A DNA stretch of 64,000 bases from Trissonchulus latispiculum (GCA_030248195.1 JASAND010022041.1:62001-126000); one strand, 5' to 3'. Positions 36,331 through 49,089 are shown, numbered from the stretch's first letter. Program-made: numbers and translations. The notes: a model not told the origin generated them from the letters alone.

Positions 36331-37936
36331 AATATCTCGAAAGTTGGACATGTATCAAAAGTTAGCTGAAGTCTAGAAACTTATCTCAACATTAAAAACA
36401 TTTTATGTTTAGGAAAGCTTCATATCTCCAAAATTTATAATTGAAATTGCCAAGAAAACCGGAAAATCAAAAATGTCGTTGGAGCGACCCCACGGGGGGG
36501 TAAGCCCCACACTCTCAAAAGACTCCTGTAGATTTCTAGAAAAGTGCTCCTGTTCGGCCAGCCACCAGCAGGGATTTTTGTATTTTCCACTAAACTAAGT
36601 TCTGTGTATTTTACCGGGCTCTCGGATAGTAAAAATTACAGGCATTTTCTGTAGAAACAACTAAAGAAACCGGTAATTTTGTCAGACGTTTGAGCGAATC
36701 CTAACGCAGATACCAAACCTCTAGTTTTTACACGACAAACCTTCAATTTTCACTTTTTAGACAATCCTAACTCAGATGCTAAACCTCCAGTTTGACAACA
36801 CAAGAACTTAAATTTTCAATTCCCACTTAATGGAAAAGGAGACAGGTATGGGGGTGGCCGCTACCAAAATATTTTCGGCAGGAAGCAGCCTTTACAAAAA
36901 ACTCACCAAGGGATAAGTTTGAATACATTCAAAAAATTGCACTCTTCAAAAATTTTGATACCTGTCACCTTTACACTTAGTTTGCGTTAGTGAGTAATGA
37001 CCTGTAGAGTAAACCTGTAAGCCAGCGAAAATTACAGGCTACATTTATATTGAACACTAGTCTAACTTGTAATCCACCCAACAAAAGTATTAATCCGATA
37101 AAACTACCCACGATGTCCTACAGAAATTGAAAGACGTAACCTGTACTTTCTACAAACGCTTCGGTTTTGATTATCTACAAAAGTGATTCCTATAGTTTCT
37201 ACTGGAAACAGTGCAGAGTGCAGGTCTGAGAGGTGGTGATGAAAACTATCCTACCCCCAGCACATGTATGATAATGCCCTAAGCTGGCTACAGTTAAAGT
37301 TTGAACAAAGTCTACGCTACGTAGCTTCCTTTACATGATTCATAATCATAGGTCGATGTTACTGACCAAAATGTTAATGCATACGAACGTTGCTTTGCCG
37401 CTAACGCTGCGCTGCTGTAGTGCTGCAGCGCTCAATTTTGAAGTGGCAGTTTTTGCATAATGTGCGAGTGCTTCGTGACCAGGCAACAAACCTCGAATCA
37501 ACTTTAATCTTTCTGTTCGATTTGAGCAAAATGTGAAAAACATGTTTCTGGTGCGCATGCAGAGGTTAGACACATGTTTGAAAAAGGGCTTGTACCTTGA
37601 ATTGAAATTTTCAGGAGGGATTTGAAATTTTGTACTTCAAAAATAAATTAGTGACATTTTTCGAAAAATTAACGCTAATTTTATTAAAATTAACAACAAA
37701 ATCTTGAATTTTCAGAAAACTTAAAAATTTTTAAATAATTTTTAAAAATGTTGTTGTTATGTTGTTGTTATATTGGCAAGCGGAAACGATGCACTATCCT
37801 AATTCTCAACTTTATGAAAAACTTAGAAACATTTTGAAGTCCTTGCTAACGTTCCAAAGAAAATCTTTGAGGTAAGGTATGTGATATACGGTTGCTCCTC
37901 CGACTGCTTTACTTTGATTCTTTGGCTACCTGTGGG
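36331..37936. other. non-coding interior of the insertion
   Basis: AT-rich sequence without a credible gene. A poly-G/C patch (CCCCACGGGGGGG) sits near 36490. Confidence 0.4.
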
Positions 37937-38280
37937 TAGTGTTTGAGGCCGGCCGGCTTTGGCCCACTTTTGCTAGCCGGCCGGCCGCCGGTCCCCAGCC
38001 AGCCGGCGGCGGGGTGAGGCCGACCGGCCTGCCGGCCGGCCGGCCGCCGGCTGGGATACAGTCACCAATCAGAAATTTCAATAGAGCAACTAAGCTTAAT
38101 GGACTCCAATTAGTTTTGCTATTTTTTTCTTCTGTGCTATTTTTCTAGATCATCCGAAATATTTTGCAGTTTATAACTCACTGCAAACTCTTTGGCCGGT
38201 AGCCGGCCGGCCGGCCGGCCGATGGGTTCGGCGGCCGGCCGGCGATCGTCCGGCCGGCGGCCGGCCGGCCTCAAACACTA
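37937..38280. mobile_element. GGCCGGCC-rich hAT-like MITE
   Basis: Termini TAGTGTTTGAGGCCGGCC and the exact inverse GGCCGGCCTCAAACACTA. The flanking 8 bp are CCTGTGGG (37929-37936) and CCTGTGTC (38281-38288), a decayed 8-bp duplication as in hAT elements. Both ends are packed with GGCCGGCC, in sharp contrast to the AT-rich surroundings. Confidence 0.75.
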
Positions 38281-38288
38281 CCTGTGTC

Positions 38289-40689
38289 AAGTGGCAGTCC
38301 ACCCATAAATATACCCCTTCTTAAATTTCATATTGGTACATAGCCAGTTCATTTGTTGTCTTCCTCATTGTTGTTACTTAGCTTATCATTAACTTTTAAA
38401 CTTTGTGCAGGTAAACAGAAAGAAACAATAGTGGTCTGTGTTTACACAATCAGCAGGACGTGTGCTCGCTGACATACGTAGATATTTACTGATATGTATA
38501 TTGAGGTTTGTCTACACTATGATGCACCTATATATCTATTGAAGCAGATATATAGGTGTATGCTAAAACAATTGTCTCTATTCTGAAATTCGGAAAACAG
38601 ACCACAGCCCAAAGACATGAAGCTGAATTGAGAGTCACATTATGCCCATTTCAATAAATGAACATCTACTATAGTTACAGTACAGTGCAAGGTGATTTCA
38701 CTGGATAAAATGAATTTTTTTTTTTCGTTGTTTAACAAGCTTTCAGCAAGTTCGGGTAACCAATAAGTGTTTTTTTTGTAGGCTTTTCCGTATTTAGATA
38801 AGTCGAACTTGTTAGATAACACCTACTGTTGGTTGCGCCACTCAAGGTTTTGCTTATCTTTTTGCCAGAAGTTCATTTCCTGGGTGGTTTTTGTATTTTT
38901 GAAAAGCTAAATCTTTCGTTAGCGGGCTGGTTGATATGTGAGCCTTGGGATAGAGTTGGATGATGCATTTCAGTTGTGCCCTCGGCTTAATGCACCAATT
39001 TCTTAACTTCATCGCGTGGTTTTCAGCGACTACTAGCCGCAATTTTGTCGTTTAGGTTTGGGTTCGTTATTTACGTTTAGATGAGAGTTCGTTTCACCTG
39101 GTTCGCCTTTTTCCAACTTTGGCAAGTGATACTTTTGTAGAAGCACGAATGGGAAACTAAAAAGGGTTCAGGGGTTTTTTGTGTGCAGTCTGCTATGTAA
39201 GTGGTCCTAAGTGGTGCGTTTAGTGTAGTTGGCCTGTACAATTGTGATGAGTTTGGGTAGCGTGGAGTGTATCGTAGGTGTGGGGAAAGTAGAAGTGAAA
39301 GATAAAAATATTTGGAAATAAAAAGGTTGGTGTAGGTAGGTTGGAAACAAGTCGTGATGATTGTTTTGCTCTGCCTACGTTATATCGGCAAAAACTTCTC
39401 TGAGCGGGAACGTCGAATTTTGGGAGCGGAATTGTCTGGAGGGTGTTAGTATGCTAAAGAGCTGTTTTCGTAGTTTCTTCAAATCGCGCCTTGATTGAAC
39501 TTAATCGCAATCTCCCAAAAGGATCGCCACTAATAGACTTTTAGAAAGTCGCGGGTGATTGAATTTTGGAAAAATTAGCATTATTCCGCCGTACCTTGCA
39601 CTGTGATCCCCTACGGACAAACTTTGTCTTTCGAATTCTCTCACCAAGACCTACAACATTGCTTTTGAGAGCATTCTTTGATTTCTTACGGTTTAAAAGA
39701 TATACAGCTACGCTCTTATTTAACTTAAAAGAAAGAATATTTGGAAACGAATTTTCTTTCTTTCTTTCAAAATAAAATTTCTTTCTTTCTTCTTGCAATA
39801 AGCCAAAGTTAAGGCAAAGGTTTTGAATGGCAGGTGCATTAAGCTCTGGTGCAACAAACGAACAGGTTAGGGGAGGGTTCGCCTTCCTTACTTTCTTTCC
39901 TCTTCTATTGAATGGTTCTTTCTTTCTTTCAAAAGAACATTTTTTAGAATCTTCTTTTCTTAAAGTTAAATATGAGCGTCTGTTTAGAATTTAGTTTCGG
40001 GCAGAACGCGTGTCGTAGAAGATTCGACAACATTCAGATGGCGTGGTGTTCATTGTATCCTGTAGGTTGTTCCAAAGGGAGCTTGTGGCATTTGTGCCCA
40101 GACGAATGTTTGAAAACGCACTGAGCGTTATGGATTTTTCTTAACTCGTGCAAACAATTAGAAAACGGCTTTGACACACACACGCATTTTTGGGACAATT
40201 GCTGACAGCGATTTTTATCTCGCCTCTGTTATCGAAACTGGGTCTGATCGAACTGTGCAGAAACTAGGCTTAAGATTATGCCTATCAACATCACTGCTCT
40301 CGCTTCTTTTAACGTTTTTGCCAGGAGGGGGCTTTGTTGTAATGCTGAACTTCAGGTGCATGCTGTTTCGCGACGTTATGTTTCTTGCAACCACTTTAAC
40401 TAATTGTTCTAAAAAATTTTATATTTTCGTGAAACTTCTGACAGGGATCCTTGGCATAATTTTGTATTCTATGACGCGAAATATTAACTGCATTCCCCCG
40501 CCGGTTGAAAGTAGAAATTGCTTTTATGGTCAGTTAACAATATATTAGGATTGAGTGATTGCTGTCAGTTTGCAGAAGTTTGCTAGCACGCGCTTGATTT
40601 GATACATTTGGATTTGACTGTAGCACAGTCAAGCTATCCTCGTAAGTTGCAAGTGATTGCGACTTCAACTTCTAAGGGCTTTTAAAATA
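38289..40689. other. non-coding interior of the insertion
   Basis: No gene seen. A degraded copy of the right-hand part of the 40796-41776 element is recognisable at about 39380-39535 (GAGGGTGTTAGTATGCTAAA and CCCAAAAGGATCGCCAC). Confidence 0.4.
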
Positions 40690-40795
40690 TTAACGGTTAC
40701 TAAAGGTTACTTAAATGGTTATGGTTTAAAAGACGTATTTAAAATCTGGTTAACTCTTAAACGGATTAAACTTTGCCACGACTTAAACGGGTTAA
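40690..40795. repeat. GGATTAAAC/GTTTAATCC repeat, left part
   Basis: Degenerate TTAAACGG/GGATTAAA units that continue on the other side of the TTAA element at 41777-41925. The element therefore inserted into this repeat. Confidence 0.6.
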
Positions 40796-41776
40796 GGTGG
40801 TGATTCCCTTTGGTCACATAAAGTTTACACCATCATTACTCATTCATTACTTGGAGTTAAGAAGCCAGTTTTATATCAAAATGTAGCTTAACATTTTCTC
40901 TTTTTAATGCATGCGACGAAACTAATGCTGATTTTCTAAAATATTTTTAACACATTTTAGAAGAAGTATAATTTTCCAGAATTTTTGCAGACTCAAGTAA
41001 ATTTTTTCGCGAGACATCGGTTATATCATTCGATACCTCCATCAAATAGCTGGGGACGATTTTTTATTTATTGTGAAATCGCTCTTCGTTATAGAGAAAT
41101 AAGTTGAAATGTGAGCGTAACCTGGATGTTACCTACTTTTTCCAAATTTGTCGAGCGATTACTTTAGCTAGAAAGCAGCAATCGGGACAACTAAAAAATC
41201 GTCCCTGGGTATATTTGCGCCGAACACATTTGTTCAGTAGCAGCCCTCCAGATTGCATGGTGAATGCTCCACAATCTTTGGAAGAAAATTGGTCGTGTTT
41301 TTGCAAAAACTACATTTTTTATGATAGCAGCCTACAGGATAGCAGTTGGAAGACGATCATGCATCGGATAATTTGTCCATGTGAGACCTTCAGATCGACA
41401 CCCTTAGTTTGATTTTACGTCTTGCGTAGTACAGGAAATGTTGGATTATTTAATTTCTGCAAAAATGACAAGTTTTCGACGCCAAAACAAAAAAACGGCT
41501 ATATCTCACGGTAGAGAAAAGCTAGAAACTTGCTTTAAAAAGCAAAAATGTGAAGCTCAATGAGTGCTTTCGATTGAATATAGTCATAGCTGTATAGCTG
41601 CTGCCAAACTTTCAGAAATTGGGAAAAACCGTCCTGACCGGAAATCTCGAATTTTTGAATCGGGATTGCTCGGAGGGTGTTAAAACGCTAAAAGAACGTA
41701 TTTCGGAAAGTTTCGTCAAATTTCATCTTGATTTACCCCGCCAACCAACATTATGTGCCCAAAAGGAATCACCACC
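40796..41776. mobile_element. TTAA-flanked element, TIR GGTGGTGATTCC
   Basis: Ends GGTGGTGATTCC(C)TTTGG and the inverse CCAAAAGGAATCACCACC are each flanked by TTAA (40792-40795 and 41777-41780). 981 bp with no credible transposase. TTAA sites fit piggyBac/Kolobok-type elements. Confidence 0.8.
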
Positions 41777-41925
41777 TTAACTTAAATGGATTAAATTAAG
41801 TCATTTAAGTAGTTTAATCCGTATTTTATGAATACGCTTTTAATCCGTTTAATTTAAGCCGTTTAAGTTAATCCATTTAATCCGTCAGTTTAATCCTGAT
41901 TTTGTGAATCAATGAAGCTCACATT
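41777..41925. repeat. GGATTAAAC/GTTTAATCC repeat, right part
   Basis: Palindrome-prone TTTAATCCGTTTAA units. Related copies lie at 45870-46205. Confidence 0.65.
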
Positions 41926-42643
41926 TTAAAAGTGTCTATTCCTTTTGAATTTCGCTTTTGGTGCCACTTTGCAATATGTTAGCTATAATACTTCAGTTAT
42001 GAGTGACAAGCCCAACTTCAAACTATAGCTAACTTCTACTGATATCCTATAGAATCGTTCATTGCACATATCAATCAAACTTTGTATCGTTTTTACAATG
42101 ATGATTTCTGGTTTACTTTCTTGAAGTGCTTGCTTGAGAATTAACTGCTAGACTATTAACTATTAACAATAGATTGCTACTAATGAATAGATTAGTTTTG
42201 CACCAGAACAATATTGATATGTTGTAATTGCGGAAAAACCCGCCCAAAAATGGTGGGGTTGATTTTTGGTTTATTCTCGGCCATCTGCAATATTGCTGAA
42301 TTTCACGAATTCACAATTTTGTAGTTCCCATGGAGTTTCTCAAAAATTCTCCCACATTCTGTTTACCCATTAAAAGGTGACTCCGACGTGTTATTATAAT
42401 TATCGGAAAGTGAAAAGTTACGCTGAAAATACTGTGATTAAAAGTTTAAGCATTTAAGGTGGTGGTGGGCGGCTGCATCCTTTTGTGGTGATTCTTTGAA
42501 ACGCTATAACTTTCGCACTTTTGGGAGTCGGAAAGTTATGATGAGTACATTCACACGTATTTACGAAGCTAGCGAAATTAGCAAAAAATTAGCAAAAATT
42601 TCTGGCATAAAGGCTAAAGCTTCCTAGAATCATAAACTGGTTA

Positions 42644-43816
42644 GGGGGGGTCCATTTTTGGTCAATTTCTGACCATCTCCGATTTCGCTCATTTCACATA
42701 TTGATCTTTGAGTGGGATATTTTAACGAGTTTTAAAATTAAACTAGTTCTCTTACCGTTGTTGAGTAGTTTCACCTCAAAGTTGAGGTCCGCATTGTTAC
42801 TAGGCAAATGGTGATTTTATTCTTGCGCCAAAAAATCTCTCGACGAACAGTTGTATCTGCTAATTTTTTTTTAATTAGCTTAATCTAAACTGCGGTCGCT
42901 GGAAGTAGTTTTTTGATTATAGGTCCTATTTTAGAAATTTTTTTTTATCGAAAACAGTGGAAAATCGTCAAAATGCAACGTTTGTTGCAGCTGAAATGTG
43001 GGGTCTTCGGAAAGAGTTGCAAATTGCTCTAATTCAGAGGCCTAAATAAAAATTCTAATTCCACGGTTCCGTAGTACTTGAATTGGCGGTTCCATTGTAT
43101 ATTTTTCCAGTTTCCAGATCTTTTTGGCGCAAAATGGGCATTTTTAGCAAAATTTTCAAAATTTAGGTTTTTTTCGAAAATTTGGCTAAATTCTGACAAC
43201 AGTAAGGTCCAAATCTGTCTATTTTGTATTCCAACTTGTGTATTCATGTCTCTGGATCTTTTTGCAGCTGAATTATGCTGATAGTATGTCCAGTACTTCT
43301 CAGCGTGCCAAACGGGACCCTCGAACCCAATTTCTCAAAACAGCTTTTTTAAAATTTTTCAAATATGGCATATTATACATCCAATCGAAAGCTCTCCCTG
43401 CGGAGATGATTTTTCTCATAGAACTATGGTCGGAAATGCTTCTATTTTAAGTTAACCGCTGTTAGATGTTTCATCAAATAAGAAGGAATAAGCAATAAGG
43501 GCTGTTTCTCCGAGAAATTTTTTGAGAAGCTTCTGATCAAGCCCATCCGGCTGAAAACTGTACGAAATTTTTTCTTATAGTTTTTAAAGGTGTGTAACAA
43601 GATAAGCTAAAAACGTAGAGTTGATTTGCGAAAATTTGCCTCTGTTGGCTGCAGCACCCTGTGCTCGCTCATATTCAAGTTGCACACAGTTGGTGGCTCG
43701 TAACTTACGGAGAACTGAACGAACAACTCAAAATTTAAATATGCACGACTATGTGGCTAACTTATTGTGAAAATGAGCGAAATCCGTCGCCTAAAATTTT
43801 TTCTGATGGACCCCCC
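42644..43816. mobile_element. second member of the GGGGxGGTCCATTTTT TTAA foldback family
   Basis: Left end GGGGGGGTCCATTTTTGG, right end ATGGACCCCCC followed by TTAA (43817-43820). The left flank is now TTAG. The first 150 bp align with the left arm of the 12641-13394 element. Longer (1.17 kb) and non-coding. Confidence 0.75.
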
Positions 43817-43820
43817 TTAA

Positions 43821-45869
43821 GTGAATGGGCCAGGGTGTCCACTTTGGATCAGGGCCCAGGACCGAAATTCTAGTTAAGCCTACCCAAAGAAATTTCGGAT
43901 CCAATTATTTACTAGTAACTCTTGGACTATGCTTTTAATGCAGAAAAGTGATTTTCCTTCTGTTTCTGAAATAGATCCTGGGTATTTTTTTGCGAACACG
44001 TGATTTTTTGTGAATTCGAAACAAAAAACCGCAAAAAAATTTTTAGTACCTCTCTCTCTCTCTGTAAAGAGCTATCAGCATAAAATTTGGACCGTACATA
44101 TGGAGGGGTCATTACCAGTTTCACATACCAAGATTTTTCAATCGGATTTCGTTAACTAAAATGGCCACAAATTAGATTTTTGATGTTTTTTAACCTTGGT
44201 TTACTCTTGCAGTTTAATGATCACAAACAGAAATTTGCGATGTTTCTGCAGTTTTGAGAAATAGGTGTTTGAAGTGCTGGTATCGGTTTGTGTAAATTAT
44301 ACATTTACAAGCTCCAATTCTTATGAAAGCGGATGGAACGTTCTGAATACTTTTTCGGTGCTGTTTAAGATTTTGGGACCAGTCTCGCATTTTGGAGGTC
44401 AAAAATGGCCATCTTCGGAAGTTTTTTCAAATCCCTGCTAAATCGTACGGACAATTTTAGTTTACTTCTACTCAATCGATCACAATTAATTTCACATTTT
44501 TCATGGCTAATACTAAGCTCTTGCTTAAAGCTAGAGTATGACCGAAAAACCATTTTGGCGAAACTCGTTATTTTGTTTTGAACATAATTTCTGAAAAACT
44601 CCCAGTGGATCCGGGTGATTTTCGGCATTCGAAATTTACATATTGTGTCCGTGTAATGGAGGGATTCCTCTAAAATTTTAATTGTTTTGATTTGTTCGAT
44701 TGAATTTTTTGGAAATGTAGAGTGAACTGTTGTGTGCTTTAATTTGGATTGTTGTGAAATTGTTTGATTTGTAGTGAAAGTGTGTTTTGAATTTGTTTAA
44801 GTTTTTTGAAAGTCTCCTTGTTGAGTTTTTCTGTTCCATGTGTAAATTATGCATATGTGTATCAGCCAGCCTAGCCAATAGGTGGCGCTGTTGAGACGTC
44901 TAGACATCTTTGTCTTTCAAGGGGGTCTCAAATTCATCCAATCAAATTCTTCCACGCTGGCTCAAAACTAGTTCTCTTTGGACGTCTCAATCTTAGTCAG
45001 TCTTGTGTCTTCTTTTGAGCTGTGCGGTCGTGTTTTATTTTGGGGGACCGCACATTTACCAGAATTTCTGGAGCATTAAGACCTGTTGAGCCAAATTCAA
45101 AAAATGTCCCACATTCCTTCATATGAAGGCACAAAAAGAAATTTTGGCCGATTCTACAGTTTCGAGAAATCGATGTTCAAAAATTGATGGTCAATATTTA
45201 GCCGGAAAATTCTTGGTAATTTTGTAGTTTCGGTAACCGATGTGAATCGAATGTACTGATTATAGGCTTTAAAACTTGTTAAGCTGTTTCCAACTCAAAA
45301 ATTGCGAAAGTTTTAGCGTTTCGAAAATCACTAATCAAAACGATCCACCAACAAAAGAACAGACTGGCTATCTAAACTAGTTTTTAAATAGTAGTAGAAT
45401 GTTCTATCTTAAGATTTATCTCTTTACAACTTCAAATTTGGGCAAATTACGACTTTAAAAACACAAAACATGAGGAAGTAGCCACCTCGAGTCTCTTTTA
45501 GCTGCAGCTTTTATTTTGCTGCTTTCTTTAAAGTTGTTGCGTGAGAAAGTTGAAAAGTATGCAGTTTCGGGTTGCGCAGTCTTTTAATTTTGATTTTAAA
45601 GAAATAGCTGTTAAGAACGGTCTTCAGCTTTTGTAGAAGTGTCGAGTGATAGAAACGATGCCCCAACAAAAAATTACTTCAGTCGACAAAAATTGACAAG
45701 TTATACTCGTTCTTATTAGCTAAAAACTCTGAAACCAAATTTTTTTTGTAGCCATTAAAAGACGAAATTTAAGCTACTTTGATTAAATTTTCCTAACTCC
45801 AAATAATGAATGAGCAATGAAGGTTTAAAGTCGATGTCTTCAAACTGAATCAGTACTACATAATTGATG
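43821..45869. other. non-coding interior of the insertion
   Basis: No supported gene. It contains a short (TC)n run near 44050. Open frames are short and AT-biased. Confidence 0.4.
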
Positions 45870-46205
45870 TTTAATCCATTTAAACCCCGCAAATAACAAG
45901 GATTAAACTTTAATGATTTCGAACTGGTTTTTAAGTGACGGATTAAATGGATTAAACTTAATCATTTTATGAAAAGGCCGCGGATTAAAGTTTAATCCGC
46001 GAAGATTTTAATTTTTCCCGATTTTATGAATACGTCACGGATTAAAGTTTAATCCGTCGGAATTTTATGAAAAGGTTTTTGGCCGACGGATTTAACTAGT
46101 CCGTTTAAGTCACGGATTAAACTTTAATCCGTTTAATCCGTGAGCGTATTCATAAAACGATTAAAGTTTTAAGTTAATCCGTTTAATCATTTTATGAAAA
46201 GGCCC
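45870..46205. repeat. GGATTAAAGTTTAATCC palindromic repeat cluster
   Basis: At least eight GGATTAAA/TTTAATCC units in both orientations, alternating with (T)TTATGAAAAGG and TTATGAATACG spacers. Same family as 40690-41925. Confidence 0.8.
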
Positions 46206-46439
46206 TAAGTTTTCAAAATTTTTCTGAAAACTATCACCTACTAACTAAATTCTGAAATTCTCGTGTTGTTTGCTGTGTCAGCATGATTTCTCAGCTCAAA
46301 GTGATTGTCGTTTGCATTCGCGCTTGGGAATTTCTGGTTGGGTCATTCACTGTACCTGGACCGGAAAACAATGAATTTTCCAGCTCTTTCGGCCAAAAAC
46401 CGGACAATTCTGTTTTTTCATTTTGTGAAAGCTTTCGGC

Positions 46440-46735
46440 GCCGATTAGTGTCTCGAAAGTTAAGAATTGTCTCGAAAATTGGCAGAAGTCTCAGAACTTT
46501 TTTCAAAAGTTTAAAGTTTGTCTCAAAACTTTGAAGAACTTTCGAGACATTTTCTCAAACTTTTGAGACATTTTCTCAAACTTTCGAGACAATTTGTCAA
46601 ACTTTCGAGACATCTTCTCAAACTTTCAAGACATTTCGTCAAACTTTCGAGACAAACTTTCGAGACAAATGTCATCTTTCGAGACATATTTCGAGACAAA
46701 TTGCAAACTTTCGAGACAAATTTTCCAACTTTCTG
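46440..46735. repeat. TTTCGAGACA subterminal repeat array (right end of insertion)
   Basis: About 12 copies of CTTTCGAGACA with CTCAAA or GTCAAA spacers, preceded by complementary TGTCTCGAAA copies. It mirrors the left array. Confidence 0.85.
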
Positions 46736-46779
46736 AGAAACCTTCTGCACTTCCCGTGAGTTATAGCGTGACATACCCA

Positions 46780-47717
46780 TTATACATTACCGCAACCTCC
46801 GTCTGTACCTACAGCTTGGACTGAAACTAACTCATATTCATCGGGTCCTTAGGTTTGATCAACGTCCTTGGATGAAGCCATATATTGAGTTTAATACAGA
46901 AATGAGAAAAAATGCTAAGAGTGACTTTGAAAAAGATCTATTTAAGCTGCTAAACAATGCGGTATTCGGAAAAACTATGGAAAATGTACGAGCCTACCAA
47001 TCTGTACAGCTTGTAACCGACGAACAGAAATTTGTAAAATTGACTGCTAAGCCAAGATTCAACCGTGCTGTAATATTTTCTGAAGAATTAGTTGCTGTAT
47101 CTATGAATAGAGTTTCTGTAAAGTTATGCAAACCAATTTATGTTGGATTCAGTGTGCTTGATTTATCTAAATATCTCATGTATGATTTCCACTATAATTA
47201 CGTTGTACATAAATATAGAGAAAATGCAAAACTATTATTTACAGATACTGATTCCTTGTGTTATTGTATTCATACAGATAATGTATACAACGATATGCAC
47301 AATGATATTGCTCTATTTGATACAAGTGATTATCCACCATCTCATTTTCTTCACTGTACTCAAAATAAAAAAGTTTTGGGTAAGATGAAAGATGAGACGG
47401 CTGGAAGTCCAATAAGTGAATTTTGTGGCCTGCGTGCCAAAATGTATAGTTTTGTATGCAATGGTATTGATAAAAAACGAGCAAAAGGCATAAAAAAGAA
47501 TGTCGTAAAGAAATGTATTGCCCATGCTGACTATGTAAATACTTTGCAACAGCGAACATATATGTATCATAATATGAACTTGATTAGAAGTAATCTGCAT
47601 CAATTGTATAGCGTGCATTTGAACAAAGCTAGTTTGTCCTGTTATGATGATAAGCGATATTTGCTCGACGATGGTGTATCTAGTTATGCTTATGGTCATT
47701 ATAAAATAAACTATTAA
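46780..47717 (+). pseudogene. family B DNA polymerase, 3' part (arm 2)
   Basis: Continuation of the split polymerase gene. It is open from about 46872 to the stop at 47717 and contains motif B (KLLNNAVFGKTMENVR) and motif C (FTDTDSLCY). Cut off from its 5' half by the transposon, it cannot make the enzyme. Confidence 0.85.
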
Positions 47718-47745
47718 AGACTTTCTCGTTGCAAGTTTACCAAAA

Positions 47746-48789
47746 ATGGATAAAATCTACTATAGTTTGCAGAATCCAGGATCGTTAAGTAGCATTGAAA
47801 AGCTTTACAAAGCTGCAAAAGCAGCAAGATTAAACGTGAGCAGAAAAGATGTGAAAGAATGGCTGCTGAGTCAAGAAGCCTATACACTGCATAAGCTGCG
47901 TAAGCTAAAATTTAAGCGCCGTCGAACAATAACTAAAGGAATAGATGATCTATGGCAAATGGATCTTGCCGATATGAGTAGCGTAGCTAAATGGAATGAT
48001 GGCTTTAAATATATTTTAGTTGTTATAGATACATTTAGCAAATTTTTGTGGGTATTTCCAGTAAAAGACAAAAAGTCAGAAACAATTATAGCAGCATTTT
48101 CCCAGATTCCGCGTACGCCTCAGCACTTAATGACAGATAAAGGTGGTGAGTTTCTGAATGCAAAGTTTAAAACTTACTGTACTGACAGAGGTATTAACTA
48201 CTATACAAGCCAAAATCCAGATACAAAGGCAGCAATTGCTGAGAGGGTAATTAGAACCCTGAAAGGGAAAATTTACAAATACTTTACACGCGCGAATTCT
48301 TGGCGCTATCTCGATGCATTGCAAGATTTGGTCACCTCGTACAATAATTCAAAACATCGCAGTATCGGAATGGCACCAGTTGAGGTTAACGAGACGAATA
48401 AAGATGAGGTTAGAGCAAAATTGTTTCCTCCAAAAGATCGAACAGTACACTACAAGTTTAAGCTGGGTGATCTGGTTAGAATCACAAAGGAGCGAGGGGT
48501 TTTTCAAAAAGGTTATTTACCATTGTGGACAAGAGAAATCTTTTCAATTAGTGAACAAATTCCTAGTGATCCAGTTGTTTATAAAATAAAAGATGCAAGT
48601 GGTGAAGAAATTGTTGGAACTTTTTACGAGCCTGAACTACAGAAAATTATACAAACTGATGATGTTTATAAGGTTGAAAAAGTTTTACGAAAACGAAAAT
48701 ATAAAGGAAAAGTACAATATCTTGTTAAATGGTTAGGGTATCCTTCATCGATGAACTCTTGGATAGGTGAGGAAGACATCAGTGGCTGA
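47746..48789 (+). CDS. DD35E integrase with C-terminal chromodomain (arm 2)
   Basis: 347 residues, complete from the ATG at 47746. Catalytic D73 (WQMDLADM), D131 (MTDKGGEF) and E167 (AAIAERVIR) are separated as in DD35E integrases. An SH3-like C-terminal region and a chromodomain (about residues 308-345, YKVEKVLRKRKYKGKVQYLV onwards) follow. It inserts the element's DNA into host chromosomes. The TGA stop is supplied by the first heptamer of the downstream array. The arm 1 copy is frameshifted near its start. This is the intact integrase of the pair. Confidence 0.92.
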   Translation: MDKIYYSLQNPGSLSSIEKLYKAAKAARLNVSRKDVKEWLLSQEAYTLHKLRKLKFKRRRTITKGIDDLWQMDLADMSSVAKWNDGFKYILVVIDTFSKFLWVFPVKDKKSETIIAAFSQIPRTPQHLMTDKGGEFLNAKFKTYCTDRGINYYTSQNPDTKAAIAERVIRTLKGKIYKYFTRANSWRYLDALQDLVTSYNNSKHRSIGMAPVEVNETNKDEVRAKLFPPKDRTVHYKFKLGDLVRITKERGVFQKGYLPLWTREIFSISEQIPSDPVVYKIKDASGEEIVGTFYEPELQKIIQTDDVYKVEKVLRKRKYKGKVQYLVKWLGYPSSMNSWIGEEDISG

Positions 48790-49047
48790 CGGCTGACGGC
48801 TTACGGCTGACGGCTGACGGCTGACGGCTTACGGCTGACGGCTTACGGCTGACGGCTGACGGCTGACGGCTTACGGCTGACGGCTGACGGCTTACGGCTG
48901 ACGGCTGACGGCTGACGGCTGACGGCTGACGGCTGACGGCTGACGGCTTACGGCTGACGGCTTACGGCTGACGGCTTACGGCTGACGGCTTACGACTTAC
49001 GGCTGACGGCTGACGGCTGACGGCTGACGGCTGACGACTTACGACTT
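48785..49047. repeat. heptamer minisatellite TGACGGC/TTACGGC (arm 2)
   Basis: About 37 tandem 7-bp units of two main types, TGACGGC and TTACGGC, plus a few TTACGAC at the ATPase end. It lies between the integrase stop and the ATPase TATA box, as in arm 1. Confidence 0.95.
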
Positions 49048-49053
49048 GAAAAA

Positions 49054-49061
49054 TATAAAAG
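49054..49061 (+). promoter_or_regulatory. TATA box of arm 2 ATPase gene
   Basis: TATAAAAG, 36 bp before the ATG at 49090, same spacing as arm 1. Confidence 0.7.
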
Positions 49062-49089
49062 TAGTAAAATAATAATTCAGACATTCAAA

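Larger units (their letters stand above)
35926..46779. mobile_element. 10.85-kb DNA transposon inserted in arm 2 polymerase, TTA target duplication
   Basis: Comparison with arm 1 shows exactly what was inserted. The ends are inverted repeats starting TGGGTATGTCAC and staying similar for about 50 bp through GTGCAGAAGGTTTCTCAGAAA. TTA flanks both ends (35923-35925 and 46780-46782). If one base is shared differently, the duplication could be ATTAT. A 3-bp TWA site is typical of PIF/Harbinger. Inside each TIR lie 250-350 bp of TTTCGAGACA-type repeats. No transposase, reverse transcriptase or other long protein is visible, so this is a non-autonomous or gutted element. It carries several other nested elements. 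Confidence 0.85.

Noticed and set aside
40171..40548. 125-residue plus-strand frame inside the 10.85-kb insertion as a possible transposase
   Set aside because: Mostly hydrophobic, with no DDE-type or DNA-binding motif. It lies in repetitive sequence without relatives that I recognise.
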